From an uncultured Akkermansia sp. (lineage in GTDB: Bacteria; Verrucomicrobiota; Verrucomicrobiia; Verrucomicrobiales; Akkermansiaceae): 64,000 nucleotides of DNA. Where the stretch lies: contig CAJKMG010000003.1 in assembly GCA_905200945.1 (NCBI GenBank), forward strand, positions 124,001 to 188,000, read 5' to 3'. The translations under genes were made by a program, and so were the position numbers. The notes beneath the pieces were generated by a model. The model saw only the letters and a program-made list of their open reading frames with translations. It ran no database searches and was not told the origin of the DNA. Shown here piece by piece: positions 34,313-42,595 of this stretch. Positions within the stretch are counted from its first letter, which is position 1. Every line of letters starts with the position of its first letter.

Positions 34313-35731
34313 ATGGAACAAGCAGCGCACCAGGAAAAATCACATGCGGCCCTTTCCTCCGTCCTGTGGTCCGCCTTTTTGACGGGCATCAAGCTCTGGG
34401 CCGGCATTGTAACCGGCAGCCTCGGCATTATTTCCGAGGCCCTGCACAGCGGGCTGGATCTGATGGCAGCGGCCATGACTTTTTACGCCGTAAAAGTGGC
34501 ATCCCGCCCTGCGGACGAAAGCCACCCCTACGGACACGAGAAGGTGGAGAATCTTTCCGCCCTGGCTGAAACAGCCCTCCTTTTAGTCACTTGCGCCTGG
34601 ATTGTCTGGGAGGCTGTGGACCGGCTGTTCTACAACAAGGCGGAGATTACCCTCACCTGGTGGGCTTTCGCCGTAGTGGCTGTCTCCCTGCTGGTGGACG
34701 TGAACCGCTCCGCCATGCTCCGCCGGGTAGCCAAAAAACACAAGAGCCAGGCCCTGGAAGCGGATGCACTTCATTTTACTACGGATATCTGGTCTTCCGC
34801 AGTCGTTCTCCTGGGTCTTTTCTGCATCTGGCTGGCTCATCTGGTCCCCGCGGAATCAGCCTGGCACGGACTGCTGGAGAAGGCGGACGCCATTGCAGCC
34901 CTGTTTGTGGCGGCTCTGGTTTGCTCCGTGGCTTTCGGTCTTGCCAAACGCTCCATCCACGCCCTGATGGACGGAGGTTCTTCCTCCCTGACGCAGCAGG
35001 TGCTGGATGCCATGAAAAGAAATGTCCCGGATTATCCGGTCAAACGTATCCGCCTACGCGACGGCGGCGCGCGCATCTTCGTAGAGCTGGATGTGGAAGC
35101 GCCTGCGGAACTGCACGTGGATGACGCCCATGACGTGGCGGAATCCATTGAAGGCATTGTAAAGCATGAATTGCCGGAAGCGGATGTCATCGTTCATATC
35201 GAACCGGCGGGGGAAAATCCTTCCCATATGGAACCGGATATGATTATCCACCGGCTGGCCTTGCGCCACCACGTCCGCATTCACGGTTTTTATGCAGGTC
35301 ACGGCAAACATGCCCCCTGTTATTTCATGGATGTGGAAATTCCTGCGGATTGGCCCCTGGAACGCGGTTACCATGTGGTGGAGGCTTTCAGAAATTCCGT
35401 TTTGCATGCGCTCAAGCCGGAGAAGGTAATTTGCCGTATTGAACCGGATTGCCGCGACATGGAAACAAACGCCATTACGGAACAGGTTTCTCCGGAGGAA
35501 GTACGCCTGAAGGTAAATCTCATTCTCCAGCAGCACAGAAACATCCGCAAGATTCTCAAGCTGGACCTGACCAGGGAGGACAATTTCCCGACCTTGACGT
35601 GCGTATGTTCCGTGGACGCCTCCCTGACTATCAGGAAATGCCACCAGATCGCCTCTCAACTGGAAAACCAGATAGAAAACGCGCTGCACCACCTGGGACG
35701 CGTTACCGTCATTCTTAAACCGTCCAAATAG
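34313..35731 (+). CDS. Cation diffusion facilitator transporter with long C-terminal domain
   Basis: The 472-residue protein has the CDF transmembrane part: GSLGIISEALHSGLDLMAAAMTFYAV (metal site HSGLD), PYGHEKVENLSALAE, and EADALHFTTDIWSSAVVLLG (metal site HFTTD). After the membrane part comes a long cytoplasmic region of about 270 residues with repeated beta-alpha units that resemble CTD/ZT-dimer domains, longer than the usual 80-100 residues, so perhaps two or three copies. The protein exports Zn2+, Fe2+ or Mn2+ from the cytoplasm in exchange for protons. The metal cannot be assigned. The ATG at 34313 is preferred to the one at 34286 because of the promoter position. It converges on the Kef-type antiporter gene. 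Confidence 0.87.
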   Translation: MEQAAHQEKSHAALSSVLWSAFLTGIKLWAGIVTGSLGIISEALHSGLDLMAAAMTFYAVKVASRPADESHPYGHEKVENLSALAETALLLVTCAWIVWEAVDRLFYNKAEITLTWWAFAVVAVSLLVDVNRSAMLRRVAKKHKSQALEADALHFTTDIWSSAVVLLGLFCIWLAHLVPAESAWHGLLEKADAIAALFVAALVCSVAFGLAKRSIHALMDGGSSSLTQQVLDAMKRNVPDYPVKRIRLRDGGARIFVELDVEAPAELHVDDAHDVAESIEGIVKHELPEADVIVHIEPAGENPSHMEPDMIIHRLALRHHVRIHGFYAGHGKHAPCYFMDVEIPADWPLERGYHVVEAFRNSVLHALKPEKVICRIEPDCRDMETNAITEQVSPEEVRLKVNLILQQHRNIRKILKLDLTREDNFPTLTCVCSVDASLTIRKCHQIASQLENQIENALHHLGRVTVILKPSK

Positions 35732-35849
35732 AATAGCAGTTAAGTGGCTGTTACCGGATTCACGTAAAAACATGTCCCGAATCCGGGAAGGAGAAACGGT
35801 TTCCATTCCGGGCATGGGAACCTCCGCCCGGACAAAGCGGAGCCAACGA

Positions 35850-37595
35850 TTATGAATGGCCCGCAACGGAAACTCCGGGCATTTCCCTGTCCAGCTCCGC
35901 GCGAATGCGCTGGCGCTCGGAAACGATCTGTTCGTCGTCCGCGCCGCCTTCCCGCAGGAAATATTCCGCCATAGACAGGGCTACTTCCGATTCTGAGGAA
36001 AAAACCTGGGAAGCGCCGGCTTCCTTCAGTATATCCACGTCCCTCATGTACTTGGTGTGAATCATCACGTCAATATGAGGGTTAAGCTCCAGAGCCACGC
36101 CTACTATCTCCTTGGCGTCCGGAATGGAAGCGGAGAGAATCAGGCTTTCCGCATATTCAATGCCCGCATGGCGCAGAATTTCCCGCTGGCTGGCATCCCC
36201 GTAAATAATATCCCCTCCCTGCTCCCGTATAGCGGTAACCGTGTCTATGTTCATTTCCACGATGATGACTTCCACCCCGTTGTCATTCAATATCCTCTTA
36301 AGAATGCGCCCCGTGGGGCCAAACCCTACCAATACCACGCGCCGCGCATCCGGAGCGGGCAAGGCCATGCTGTTCACGCCCCCCGGGTCCGCAAGCCCTA
36401 TGCCGCGTTTTTGCAGCCATTTGACTGCAGGTCCAATCTGCCGATACAGGATGGGATTTAAAGAAATGGAGACGACAGCCGCCAGAATGATGGCCTGATT
36501 GGCATCCGGAGGCAGGATGTTGTACATGAGACCTATTCCGGCAAGAATGAAAGAAAATTCCCCCACTTGAGCCAGGGCCACGGATACGCTCAACGCCAGC
36601 GGCACCGGCCGCCTCAGGCAACGAACAACCACATAAGCCGCCAGCGGCTTGCCGATCATCACCACCCCCAGCGTTGCCAGGGCCAGAGGCCAGCAATCCC
36701 CCACGGACATCGGGTCAAACATCATCCCCACGGAAACGAAGAAGAGAACCGCAAAAGCATCCCTCATCAACATGGCTTCCGCCGCCGCGCGCGCGCAGAA
36801 GTCCGACTGGCCTACAACCATCCCCGCCAAAAACGCCCCCAAAACCATGGAAGCGCCAAAGAATTCCGCGGAGCACACCGCCACGCCCAGCGCAATGACC
36901 AGCACAGCCAGCGTAAACAAGTCACGCGCGCCCGTTCGGGCCACGTACCGCAGCACCAGCGGAATGACTTTTTTCCCGGCAAACAGCGTCAGGGCCACCA
37001 GCAGGGCCAGCTTGACGAACATCCAGCCAAGCTCGGAAAGAATGCCGCCCCAGTCTCCGGCGCCGCTCTGGCGCGCTTCCATCACGGCGGGGATGAGAAC
37101 CAGCAGCAGAATGGTAAACAGGTCTTCCACTACCAGCCATCCCAGAGCCACATGGCCGCCGGGCGTATGGAGGTTCTGGTTGTCTTCCAGCACCCGCGTC
37201 AGCACTACGGTACTCGCCACGGAAATCGCCATACCAAAAACCAGTCCGGAAATCGCGGACCATCCGAACATCCACCCGACCAGCACCCCCAGCACGGTAG
37301 CCACGGATATCTGCACAACGGCTCCCGGCACGGCCACTTTTTGCACGGCAATCAAATCCTTCAAATGGAAATGGAGCCCCACCCCGAACATCAGCAGGAT
37401 AACGCCCAGCTCCGCGAATTGTTCCACCGTATGGGAATCCGCAACAAATCCCGGCGAGTACGGCCCTACCGCCACCCCGGCCAGCAGGTAGCCCACCAGC
37501 GGGGATAAATGCAGTTTTCTGGCAATAAGGCCGAAAAGAAGGGCAGCGGCCAATCCGCCGACAAAAGTGAGAATAAGGCTGAAATCGTGATCCAT
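35850..37595 (-). CDS. Kef/YbaL-type monovalent cation:proton antiporter
   Basis: The 581-residue protein has 12-13 membrane segments of the CPA2 family, with LVGYLLAGVAVGPYSPG, ELGVILLMFGVGL, and ASTVVLTRVLEDN. A C-terminal RCK/TrkA-N domain starts at about residue 430 (RRVVLVGFGPTGRILKRIL, a GxGxxG nucleotide site). A short tail with no TrkA-C domain follows. E. coli YbaL and KefB/KefC have this layout; the ratio fits YbaL best. The likely role is K+ or Na+ efflux against H+ in the inner membrane, gated by nucleotide or glutathione adducts. The ATG at 37595 (MDHDFSLILTFVGG) is preferred over the one at 37634, which adds a polar, unlikely N-terminus. Its end converges on the CDF gene. Confidence 0.9.
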   Translation of the reverse strand: MDHDFSLILTFVGGLAAALLFGLIARKLHLSPLVGYLLAGVAVGPYSPGFVADSHTVEQFAELGVILLMFGVGLHFHLKDLIAVQKVAVPGAVVQISVATVLGVLVGWMFGWSAISGLVFGMAISVASTVVLTRVLEDNQNLHTPGGHVALGWLVVEDLFTILLLVLIPAVMEARQSGAGDWGGILSELGWMFVKLALLVALTLFAGKKVIPLVLRYVARTGARDLFTLAVLVIALGVAVCSAEFFGASMVLGAFLAGMVVGQSDFCARAAAEAMLMRDAFAVLFFVSVGMMFDPMSVGDCWPLALATLGVVMIGKPLAAYVVVRCLRRPVPLALSVSVALAQVGEFSFILAGIGLMYNILPPDANQAIILAAVVSISLNPILYRQIGPAVKWLQKRGIGLADPGGVNSMALPAPDARRVVLVGFGPTGRILKRILNDNGVEVIIVEMNIDTVTAIREQGGDIIYGDASQREILRHAGIEYAESLILSASIPDAKEIVGVALELNPHIDVMIHTKYMRDVDILKEAGASQVFSSESEVALSMAEYFLREGGADDEQIVSERQRIRAELDREMPGVSVAGHS

Positions 37596-38112
37596 ATGCG
37601 CGTGACAGGGATAAGGGGTATTCTTGACCGCCAAGTCGTTTTTACGCTATCGCGTTTTATTTTCCCTCACAAGAACGCATTGCGCCGCATGGAAATGCAG
37701 TCGCACTTTTTGCATGAAAAATGGTCCCGGCAAATTTTCATCATACCCTATTTGCGACCGCTTCTAATTAAATTTTCCCATACGGGATTCCTATCAAATG
37801 TGTTAGTAAAATTCGTCCTGTTCATTCCCGGGAAGCTGCCGGGTCATTGTCCCGCACTGGCGGTCGGACAAATACCCATACATCACCATCGGCAATTTTT
37901 ACATCCTGCTGCCGGACAACGGAAATAATCCGCCGGCCCGGAAAATCCAAAGCAGGAACGCCCGCCGGGCAGACACTTTCGTTTTCAGGCTCTTCCATGC
38001 TCCATGCCCATACCCCTGAACTTGGAAAAATTGATAAAATACCCCCAATTCCATTTGAATTTCCAGGAAATTAATTTATTTTATATTGGAAATAATTGAT
38101 TTTTTCAAATCT
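37596..38112. other. Divergent intergenic region between antiporter and a hypothetical gene
   Basis: No gene is supported; ORFs are short and do not look coding. The right end, near 38040-38100, is AT-rich, as expected for a promoter of the gene at 38113. Confidence 0.5.
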
Positions 38113-38775
38113 ATGACTGAAGATGCCATATTCAAGGAACAGTGGAACCTTCTTAAGAAGGAGATGGCAATGGGAGACGCTCATCTCCAACAAAGGCTGG
38201 AACAGTTCATTTTCCGGCAATACGGCCGGGCGGTTCTGACGCATTACATTAAAGCCCTTTCCGTCCTAGAGCTCAGCCGCCATTTCTACCTGCGGTTCCG
38301 CAGGAGGAGCCGTGCCGTCACGGAACCCATTCTCTACTGGACCGTGCTTGCGGAAACAACCATCCACATGACGTTGGAGGGAGTAAAAGACATGCACCCC
38401 TTCATCTCCCTGCCGGCACGTGCCGGCGCAACCTTCCAGCTTGACATGTTAAAAGACTGCTACCTTCTTTATTTGAGGGACCGGGGATATCCCTGCTGGC
38501 CCAGGGCCTCCCGCAGAAGCCGCATCATCCGGAACAAATGGAACGCTCCGGAACTGGAAGCCGCCTATTTCCTCCGGTTGTGCCAGAACAGCACGGACCG
38601 TCATTATGCCAACGTGATGAACATCCTGCTGGAAGAAATACTGCATATGCTGATTACCCTCCGCCAACTCAGGAACCACGGAAGGAGCCTGCTGGAATTC
38701 AGAAGAAGACAGCACCCCCATTCTTCCCCGGGCGGCGTTCCGCCGCCATCCCTCCGTCCGCAGCCCCCTTCGTAA
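38113..38775 (+). CDS. Hypothetical protein
   Basis: The 220-residue protein has no motif I recognise. It is mostly helical, rich in Arg, Leu, Tyr and His, with a basic Pro/Ser-rich end (HSSPGGVPPPSLRPQPPS) and no clear membrane segment or signal. The ATG at 38113 is used; a TTG at 38086 could extend it by nine residues. It stands alone between a 517-base gap and the convergent queA gene. It reads as a real gene because the frame is long and there is no competing frame, but no function can be offered. Confidence 0.5.
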   Translation: MTEDAIFKEQWNLLKKEMAMGDAHLQQRLEQFIFRQYGRAVLTHYIKALSVLELSRHFYLRFRRRSRAVTEPILYWTVLAETTIHMTLEGVKDMHPFISLPARAGATFQLDMLKDCYLLYLRDRGYPCWPRASRRSRIIRNKWNAPELEAAYFLRLCQNSTDRHYANVMNILLEEILHMLITLRQLRNHGRSLLEFRRRQHPHSSPGGVPPPSLRPQPPS

Positions 38776-38833
38776 AACAGGCTTTAAAACATCCGCGCTT
38801 TTTCCAAAAGATATTTGAAAAACCGCCGGGATG

Positions 38834-39823
38834 TTACAGAATCAGCATGCAGTCTCCGTAGGAAAAAAATCTGTACCGTTCCCGGATGGCTTCCAGATAG
38901 GCTTTCATGATCAGTTCTCTTCCCGCGAAAGCGCTGACAAGCATCAGCAGCGTGCTCTGCGGCAAATGGAAATTCGTGATCAGGGCGTCCACCACCTTGT
39001 AGTTATAGGGAGGATAGATGAAGATGTTCGTTGAACCGGCGCACTCCCTCAACGGCAGGCCCTCCGCCGTCGCCACATGTTCCAGCACCCGCACGCTGGT
39101 GGTGCCTACGGCAATGACCCTTCTGGCGTTATTGACCGCCCGGGCGGCGGCTTCAGGAAGAAAAAAATGCTCCGTGTGCATCTGATGGTCTTCAATCCTG
39201 TCCGCCTTGACGGGACGGAATGTTCCCACGCCCACGTGCAGGGTCAAAAAATCATGAGGTACGGACGCCAGCAACTCCGGCGTGAAATGCAGCCCAGCCG
39301 TAGGGGCGGCAATGGCCCCTTCATGCCTGGCGTAAACGGTCTGATAACGCTCCTTGTCGGAGGGATCGCTTTCCCGGTTCATGTAATGGGGAAGAGCCAG
39401 GCGGCCGTATTTTTCCTCATCCACTTCCCGGTCAAACCGGATGAGGCGGTATCCCTCCTCATCAATGCCTTCCACGGTGCCTACCGCCTCCCCGATGGCA
39501 ACCGTACGCCCAAGCTTCATTTTGCGGCCGGGACGCACCATGCACTTCCATAACAGGGGATTAAGCGCCTCTGCGCGCACTACTTCAATAGAACCGTCGT
39601 TGGAAAAATATCTTGCCGGAACCACCCTGGTATCATTCAGGATAAAATGATCCCCTTCCCGCACATACTCCGGCAAATCGCAAAAATGCCTGTGCTCAAT
39701 CATGCCCGTATCCCGGTGAATGACCATCATCCGGGAGGCGGCGCGATCCGGAAGGGGCCGGTCCGCTATCAGCTCTTCCGGCAACGGATAATCAAAATCA
39801 ATGGTGCGCACGGCCAAGTGCAT
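38834..39823 (-). CDS. queA: S-adenosylmethionine:tRNA ribosyltransferase-isomerase
   Basis: The protein (329 residues from the ATG at 39823; a GTG at 39829 would add two) shows QueA signatures: FDYPLPEELIADRPLPDRAASRMMVI, FILNDTRVVPAR, GAIAAPTAGLHFT, LHVGVGTFRPV and TTSVRVLEHVA. It transfers ribose from SAM to preQ1 in tRNA, a late step in queuosine synthesis. E. coli QueA is 356 residues, so this one is slightly short, with the insert between residues about 75 and 130 smaller than usual. It acts in the cytoplasm on tRNA. It is on the other strand from floA, which starts 82 bases away. Confidence 0.93.
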   Translation of the reverse strand: MHLAVRTIDFDYPLPEELIADRPLPDRAASRMMVIHRDTGMIEHRHFCDLPEYVREGDHFILNDTRVVPARYFSNDGSIEVVRAEALNPLLWKCMVRPGRKMKLGRTVAIGEAVGTVEGIDEEGYRLIRFDREVDEEKYGRLALPHYMNRESDPSDKERYQTVYARHEGAIAAPTAGLHFTPELLASVPHDFLTLHVGVGTFRPVKADRIEDHQMHTEHFFLPEAAARAVNNARRVIAVGTTSVRVLEHVATAEGLPLRECAGSTNIFIYPPYNYKVVDALITNFHLPQSTLLMLVSAFAGRELIMKAYLEAIRERYRFFSYGDCMLIL

Positions 39824-39905
39824 TGCCACGAATCCACCGAAAGGTCAATACCTTTAAACCGCAGGTAACACAATTATATCTTTACCCCGCTTCGGTTCAT
39901 ATGGT

Positions 39906-40967
39906 ATGGAAGGACACATGAACAACTTGCTGTCAGCAACCATTTCCAACGCGACCGCCTGGGGAACCATTCTGGTCGTCGTCCTCGTCATCTTTCTGGT
40001 TATTTTCTTCGCCATCATCGCCAAATTCTTCAAGACATGGCTGCGCGCCCGTCTGGCAAAAGCGCCCGTCTCCATGAGCAACATGCTGGGGATGTGGCTC
40101 CGGAAAGTGCCCTACCCTCTGGTGGTGGACACCCGCATTACGGCCGCTAAGGCAGGTCTGGACATCAGCACGGATGAGCTGGAAGCCCACTTCCTGGCCG
40201 GCGGCGACATCGTGGACTGCGTGCTCGCCCTGATTGCGGCGGAAAAGGCCGGCATTCCGCTGAGCTACGACCGCGCCTGCGCCATTGACCTGGCCGTGAA
40301 AGGCACTTCCAAGACCGTGCTGGAAGCCGTGCGCACCTCCATCAATCCCCGAGTTATCGACTGCCCGAACCCCAGCTCCGGCCAAACGCGCCTGACGGCA
40401 GTGGCCCGTGACGGCATTGCGGTGGCGGTACGCGCCCGCGTAACGGTGCGCACCAACCTGGATCTCTTCGTAGGAGGAGCCACGGAAGAAACGGTGGTCG
40501 CCCGCGTCGGGGAAGGCATCGTCTCCGCCGTAGGTTCCGCCCCCTCCTACAAGGATGTTCTGGAAAAACCGGAGGTGATCTCCCGTACCGTAAGCGACAA
40601 GGGGGTGGATGCCGCCACGGCGTTTGAAGTGCTTTCCATTGACATTGCGGATGTGGATGTAGCCGGCAATGTGGGCGCCCGCCTCCAGGCCGAGCAGGCG
40701 GAAGCGGACAAACAAATCGCCCAGGCCAAAGCGGAAGTCCGCCGCGCCGCCGCCGTAGCCACGGAACAGGAAATGGCTGCAAAAACGCAGGAAATGCGCG
40801 CCAAGGTGGTGGAAGCGGAAGCCCAGATTCCCATGGCCATGGCGGAAGCCTTCCGCAACGGCAATCTGGGAGTGCTGGACTACGCCCGCTACCAAAATGT
40901 GGTGGCTGACACCAAAATGAGAGATTCCATCGCTCAACCGGATACCCCCCCCTCTTCCATCAAATAA
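39906..40967 (+). CDS. floA: Flotillin-like membrane protein FloA
   Basis: The 353-residue protein starts with one hydrophobic segment (about residues 18-45, WGTILVVVLVIFLVIFFAII), followed by a PHB/SPFH domain. Signatures match the FloA family (YqfA in Bacillus): AAKAGLDISTDELEAHFLAGGDI, AVARDGIAVAVRARVTVRTNLDLFVGG, EETVVARVGEGIVSAVGS, FEVLSIDIADVDVAGNVGA, QAEADKQIAQAKAE and EAQIPMAMAEAFRNGNLGVLDY. FloA forms membrane microdomain oligomers. No NfeD gene is next to it; a small membrane protein follows 48 bases downstream. An alternative ATG lies at 39918. A hairpin between the two genes is noted separately. Confidence 0.93.
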   Translation: MEGHMNNLLSATISNATAWGTILVVVLVIFLVIFFAIIAKFFKTWLRARLAKAPVSMSNMLGMWLRKVPYPLVVDTRITAAKAGLDISTDELEAHFLAGGDIVDCVLALIAAEKAGIPLSYDRACAIDLAVKGTSKTVLEAVRTSINPRVIDCPNPSSGQTRLTAVARDGIAVAVRARVTVRTNLDLFVGGATEETVVARVGEGIVSAVGSAPSYKDVLEKPEVISRTVSDKGVDAATAFEVLSIDIADVDVAGNVGARLQAEQAEADKQIAQAKAEVRRAAAVATEQEMAAKTQEMRAKVVEAEAQIPMAMAEAFRNGNLGVLDYARYQNVVADTKMRDSIAQPDTPPSSIK

Positions 40968-40977
40968 ATTCCCCGGC

Positions 40978-41002
40978 TTCCGGAAAAGCTGTTTTTCCGG
41001 AA
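40978..41002 (+). terminator. Hairpin after floA, not a clear terminator
   Basis: TTCCGGAAAA pairs with TTTTCCGGAA around five bases, forming a strong 10-bp stem 10 bases after the floA stop. The following bases are not T-rich, so it could be a processing site, a weak terminator or an attenuator before the gene at 41016. Confidence 0.35.
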
Positions 41003-41015
41003 ACCTTTATCCTTT

Positions 41016-41666
41016 ATGGATTTACTGGCACACATGCTCGCCTCCGGAGGCGACGACAATAGCTTGAAACTCTGGTTCTGGCTGATTGTCGGGGTGATTT
41101 TCCTCATCAAAAAAGTAATCGAATTGTTGAAACCGGATGCAAAGGATGAGGAACCGCCTGTTCCGGACACGGAGAACCATCATGAAAAACGCGTCAAAGA
41201 GGTTATTGCGGAAATGCGCCGGACCAATCCGCAGCCGCGGCAAATCCGACCGAATCAATCTGCTGCACCTTCCCGCGCACCGCGGACCTCAGCCTCTTCT
41301 GTAGAGCTTCCCTCCCCCGCCGTGCCCCGCAAACCGCGGCAGTCCCCGGCGCCAGAGGCTACGCAACCTGTGGAAACTGACCGGCAAACGGCTCAAAATG
41401 TACTGGAACGCTACGTGAAAGCTACGGAAGAAGCCCGGCAGTCCATGCGCTCCCTTTCCGACGCGGAACAGGAAGCTCTGCAGCGTTTGCAAAAGAGGGA
41501 GATGAAGGAACATCAGACTGGTTCTCTCCCGTCATCAGCCGTAGTGGAATCCCCTTCCCTGAAAAGTTCCCTGCGCCACCCCAAAGCCCTGAAAGCGGCT
41601 GTTCTTTATCAGGAAATCCTTGGAAAACCAAGAGCATTACGAAGCCCTTCCTTCAGCGGAAAATAA
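41016..41666 (+). CDS. Small membrane-anchored protein next to floA
   Basis: The 216-residue protein has one membrane segment (about residues 18-36, KLWFWLIVGVIFLIKKVIE). A polar Pro/Ala/Ser-rich middle and a coiled-coil-like Glu/Gln region follow. The last 30 residues, ending LKAAVLYQEILGKPRALR, resemble a short C-terminal motif I recall in small proteins of Planctomycetes and Verrucomicrobia. Being 48 bases after floA suggests the protein could act with the flotillin scaffold. Its function is unknown. The next gene, thiG, begins 105 bases downstream. Confidence 0.6.
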   Translation: MDLLAHMLASGGDDNSLKLWFWLIVGVIFLIKKVIELLKPDAKDEEPPVPDTENHHEKRVKEVIAEMRRTNPQPRQIRPNQSAAPSRAPRTSASSVELPSPAVPRKPRQSPAPEATQPVETDRQTAQNVLERYVKATEEARQSMRSLSDAEQEALQRLQKREMKEHQTGSLPSSAVVESPSLKSSLRHPKALKAAVLYQEILGKPRALRSPSFSGK

Positions 41667-41771
41667 AGCATGGCCTTTCCGGATTATATGCCGTCCAGCC
41701 GTCATGCTCTCCCCCCTTTTATTCATTCTCCCTTGCCTGGAAAGGTGAGCGGAGGTACCCTTCATTCCGCA

Positions 41772-42554
41772 ATGACAGATACACCTTTGCAGATAGCCGG
41801 ACGCCAGTTCTCTTCCCGCCTGATGGTGGGAACGGGAAAATTTTCTTCCAATGAGAGCATGAGAGAAGCTCTGGAAGCCTCCGGCTCCCAAATTGTGACG
41901 GTGGCTCTGCGCCGGGCGGATCTGACGGGTTCCCACGATCCCGCCGCCAATATTCTGGATTTCATTGATCCGGAAAAATACCTCCTGCTCCCCAACACCA
42001 GCGGCGCGACTACGGCAGAAGAAGCCGTACGCCTGGCGCGCCTGGCGGTAGCTGCCGGACTGCCCAGCTGGATCAAGCTGGAGATTCACCCGGACGCCCA
42101 GTACCTGATGCCGGATCCCATTGAAACGCTGAAAGCGGCGGAAATTCTGGTCAGGGAAGGCTTCACAGTGCTTCCCTACATTAATGCGGACCCCGTGCTG
42201 GCCAAACGTCTCCAGGAAGCCGGAGCGGCGGCCGTCATGCCTCTTGGCGCCCCCATCGGCACCAATAAGGGAGTCCTGACCCGGGAATTGATTAACATCA
42301 TCATTGAACAGGCTGTTGTCCCCGTAGTGGTGGACGCCGGGCTGGGAGCGCCCAGCCACGCGGCGGAAGCCCTGGAAATGGGCGCGGATGCCGTGCTCGT
42401 CAATACGGCTATCGCAGCCTCTGGCTCTCCCTCCGCCATGGCGCAGGCATTCGCCCTGGCATGCCGGGCCGGGCGCATGGCTTACCTGTCCGGCCTTCCT
42501 GCCGTTTCCTCCAAAGCTACTGCCACCAGCCCCCTGACTTCCTTCCTGCATTAA
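41772..42554 (+). CDS. thiG: Thiazole synthase
   Basis: The 260-residue protein is a ThiG-type TIM barrel. Signatures are RLMVGTGKFSS, the Schiff-base Lys102 in WIKLEIHPD, VLPYINADPVLAKRLQEAG, AAVMPLGAPIGTNKG and VVVDAGLGAPSHAAEALEMGADAVLVNTAIA. It joins deoxyxylulose phosphate, glycine- or tyrosine-derived dehydroglycine and the ThiS thiocarboxylate to form the thiamine thiazole. The ATG at 41772 gives the normal length (about 255-265); the longer frame upstream is rejected. No other thiamine gene (thiS, thiH or thiO, thiF, thiC, thiE) occurs near it, and I see no TPP riboswitch before it. Confidence 0.93.
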   Translation: MTDTPLQIAGRQFSSRLMVGTGKFSSNESMREALEASGSQIVTVALRRADLTGSHDPAANILDFIDPEKYLLLPNTSGATTAEEAVRLARLAVAAGLPSWIKLEIHPDAQYLMPDPIETLKAAEILVREGFTVLPYINADPVLAKRLQEAGAAAVMPLGAPIGTNKGVLTRELINIIIEQAVVPVVVDAGLGAPSHAAEALEMGADAVLVNTAIAASGSPSAMAQAFALACRAGRMAYLSGLPAVSSKATATSPLTSFLH

Positions 42555-42595
42555 GGCACCAGGAAAGAACTCCGGCGTTCTCCCGCACCCATGGA

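Noticed and set aside
37509..37928. 139-codon plus-strand frame over the start of the antiporter gene
   Set aside because: It overlaps the first codons of a certain membrane-protein gene on the other strand and has no coding features.
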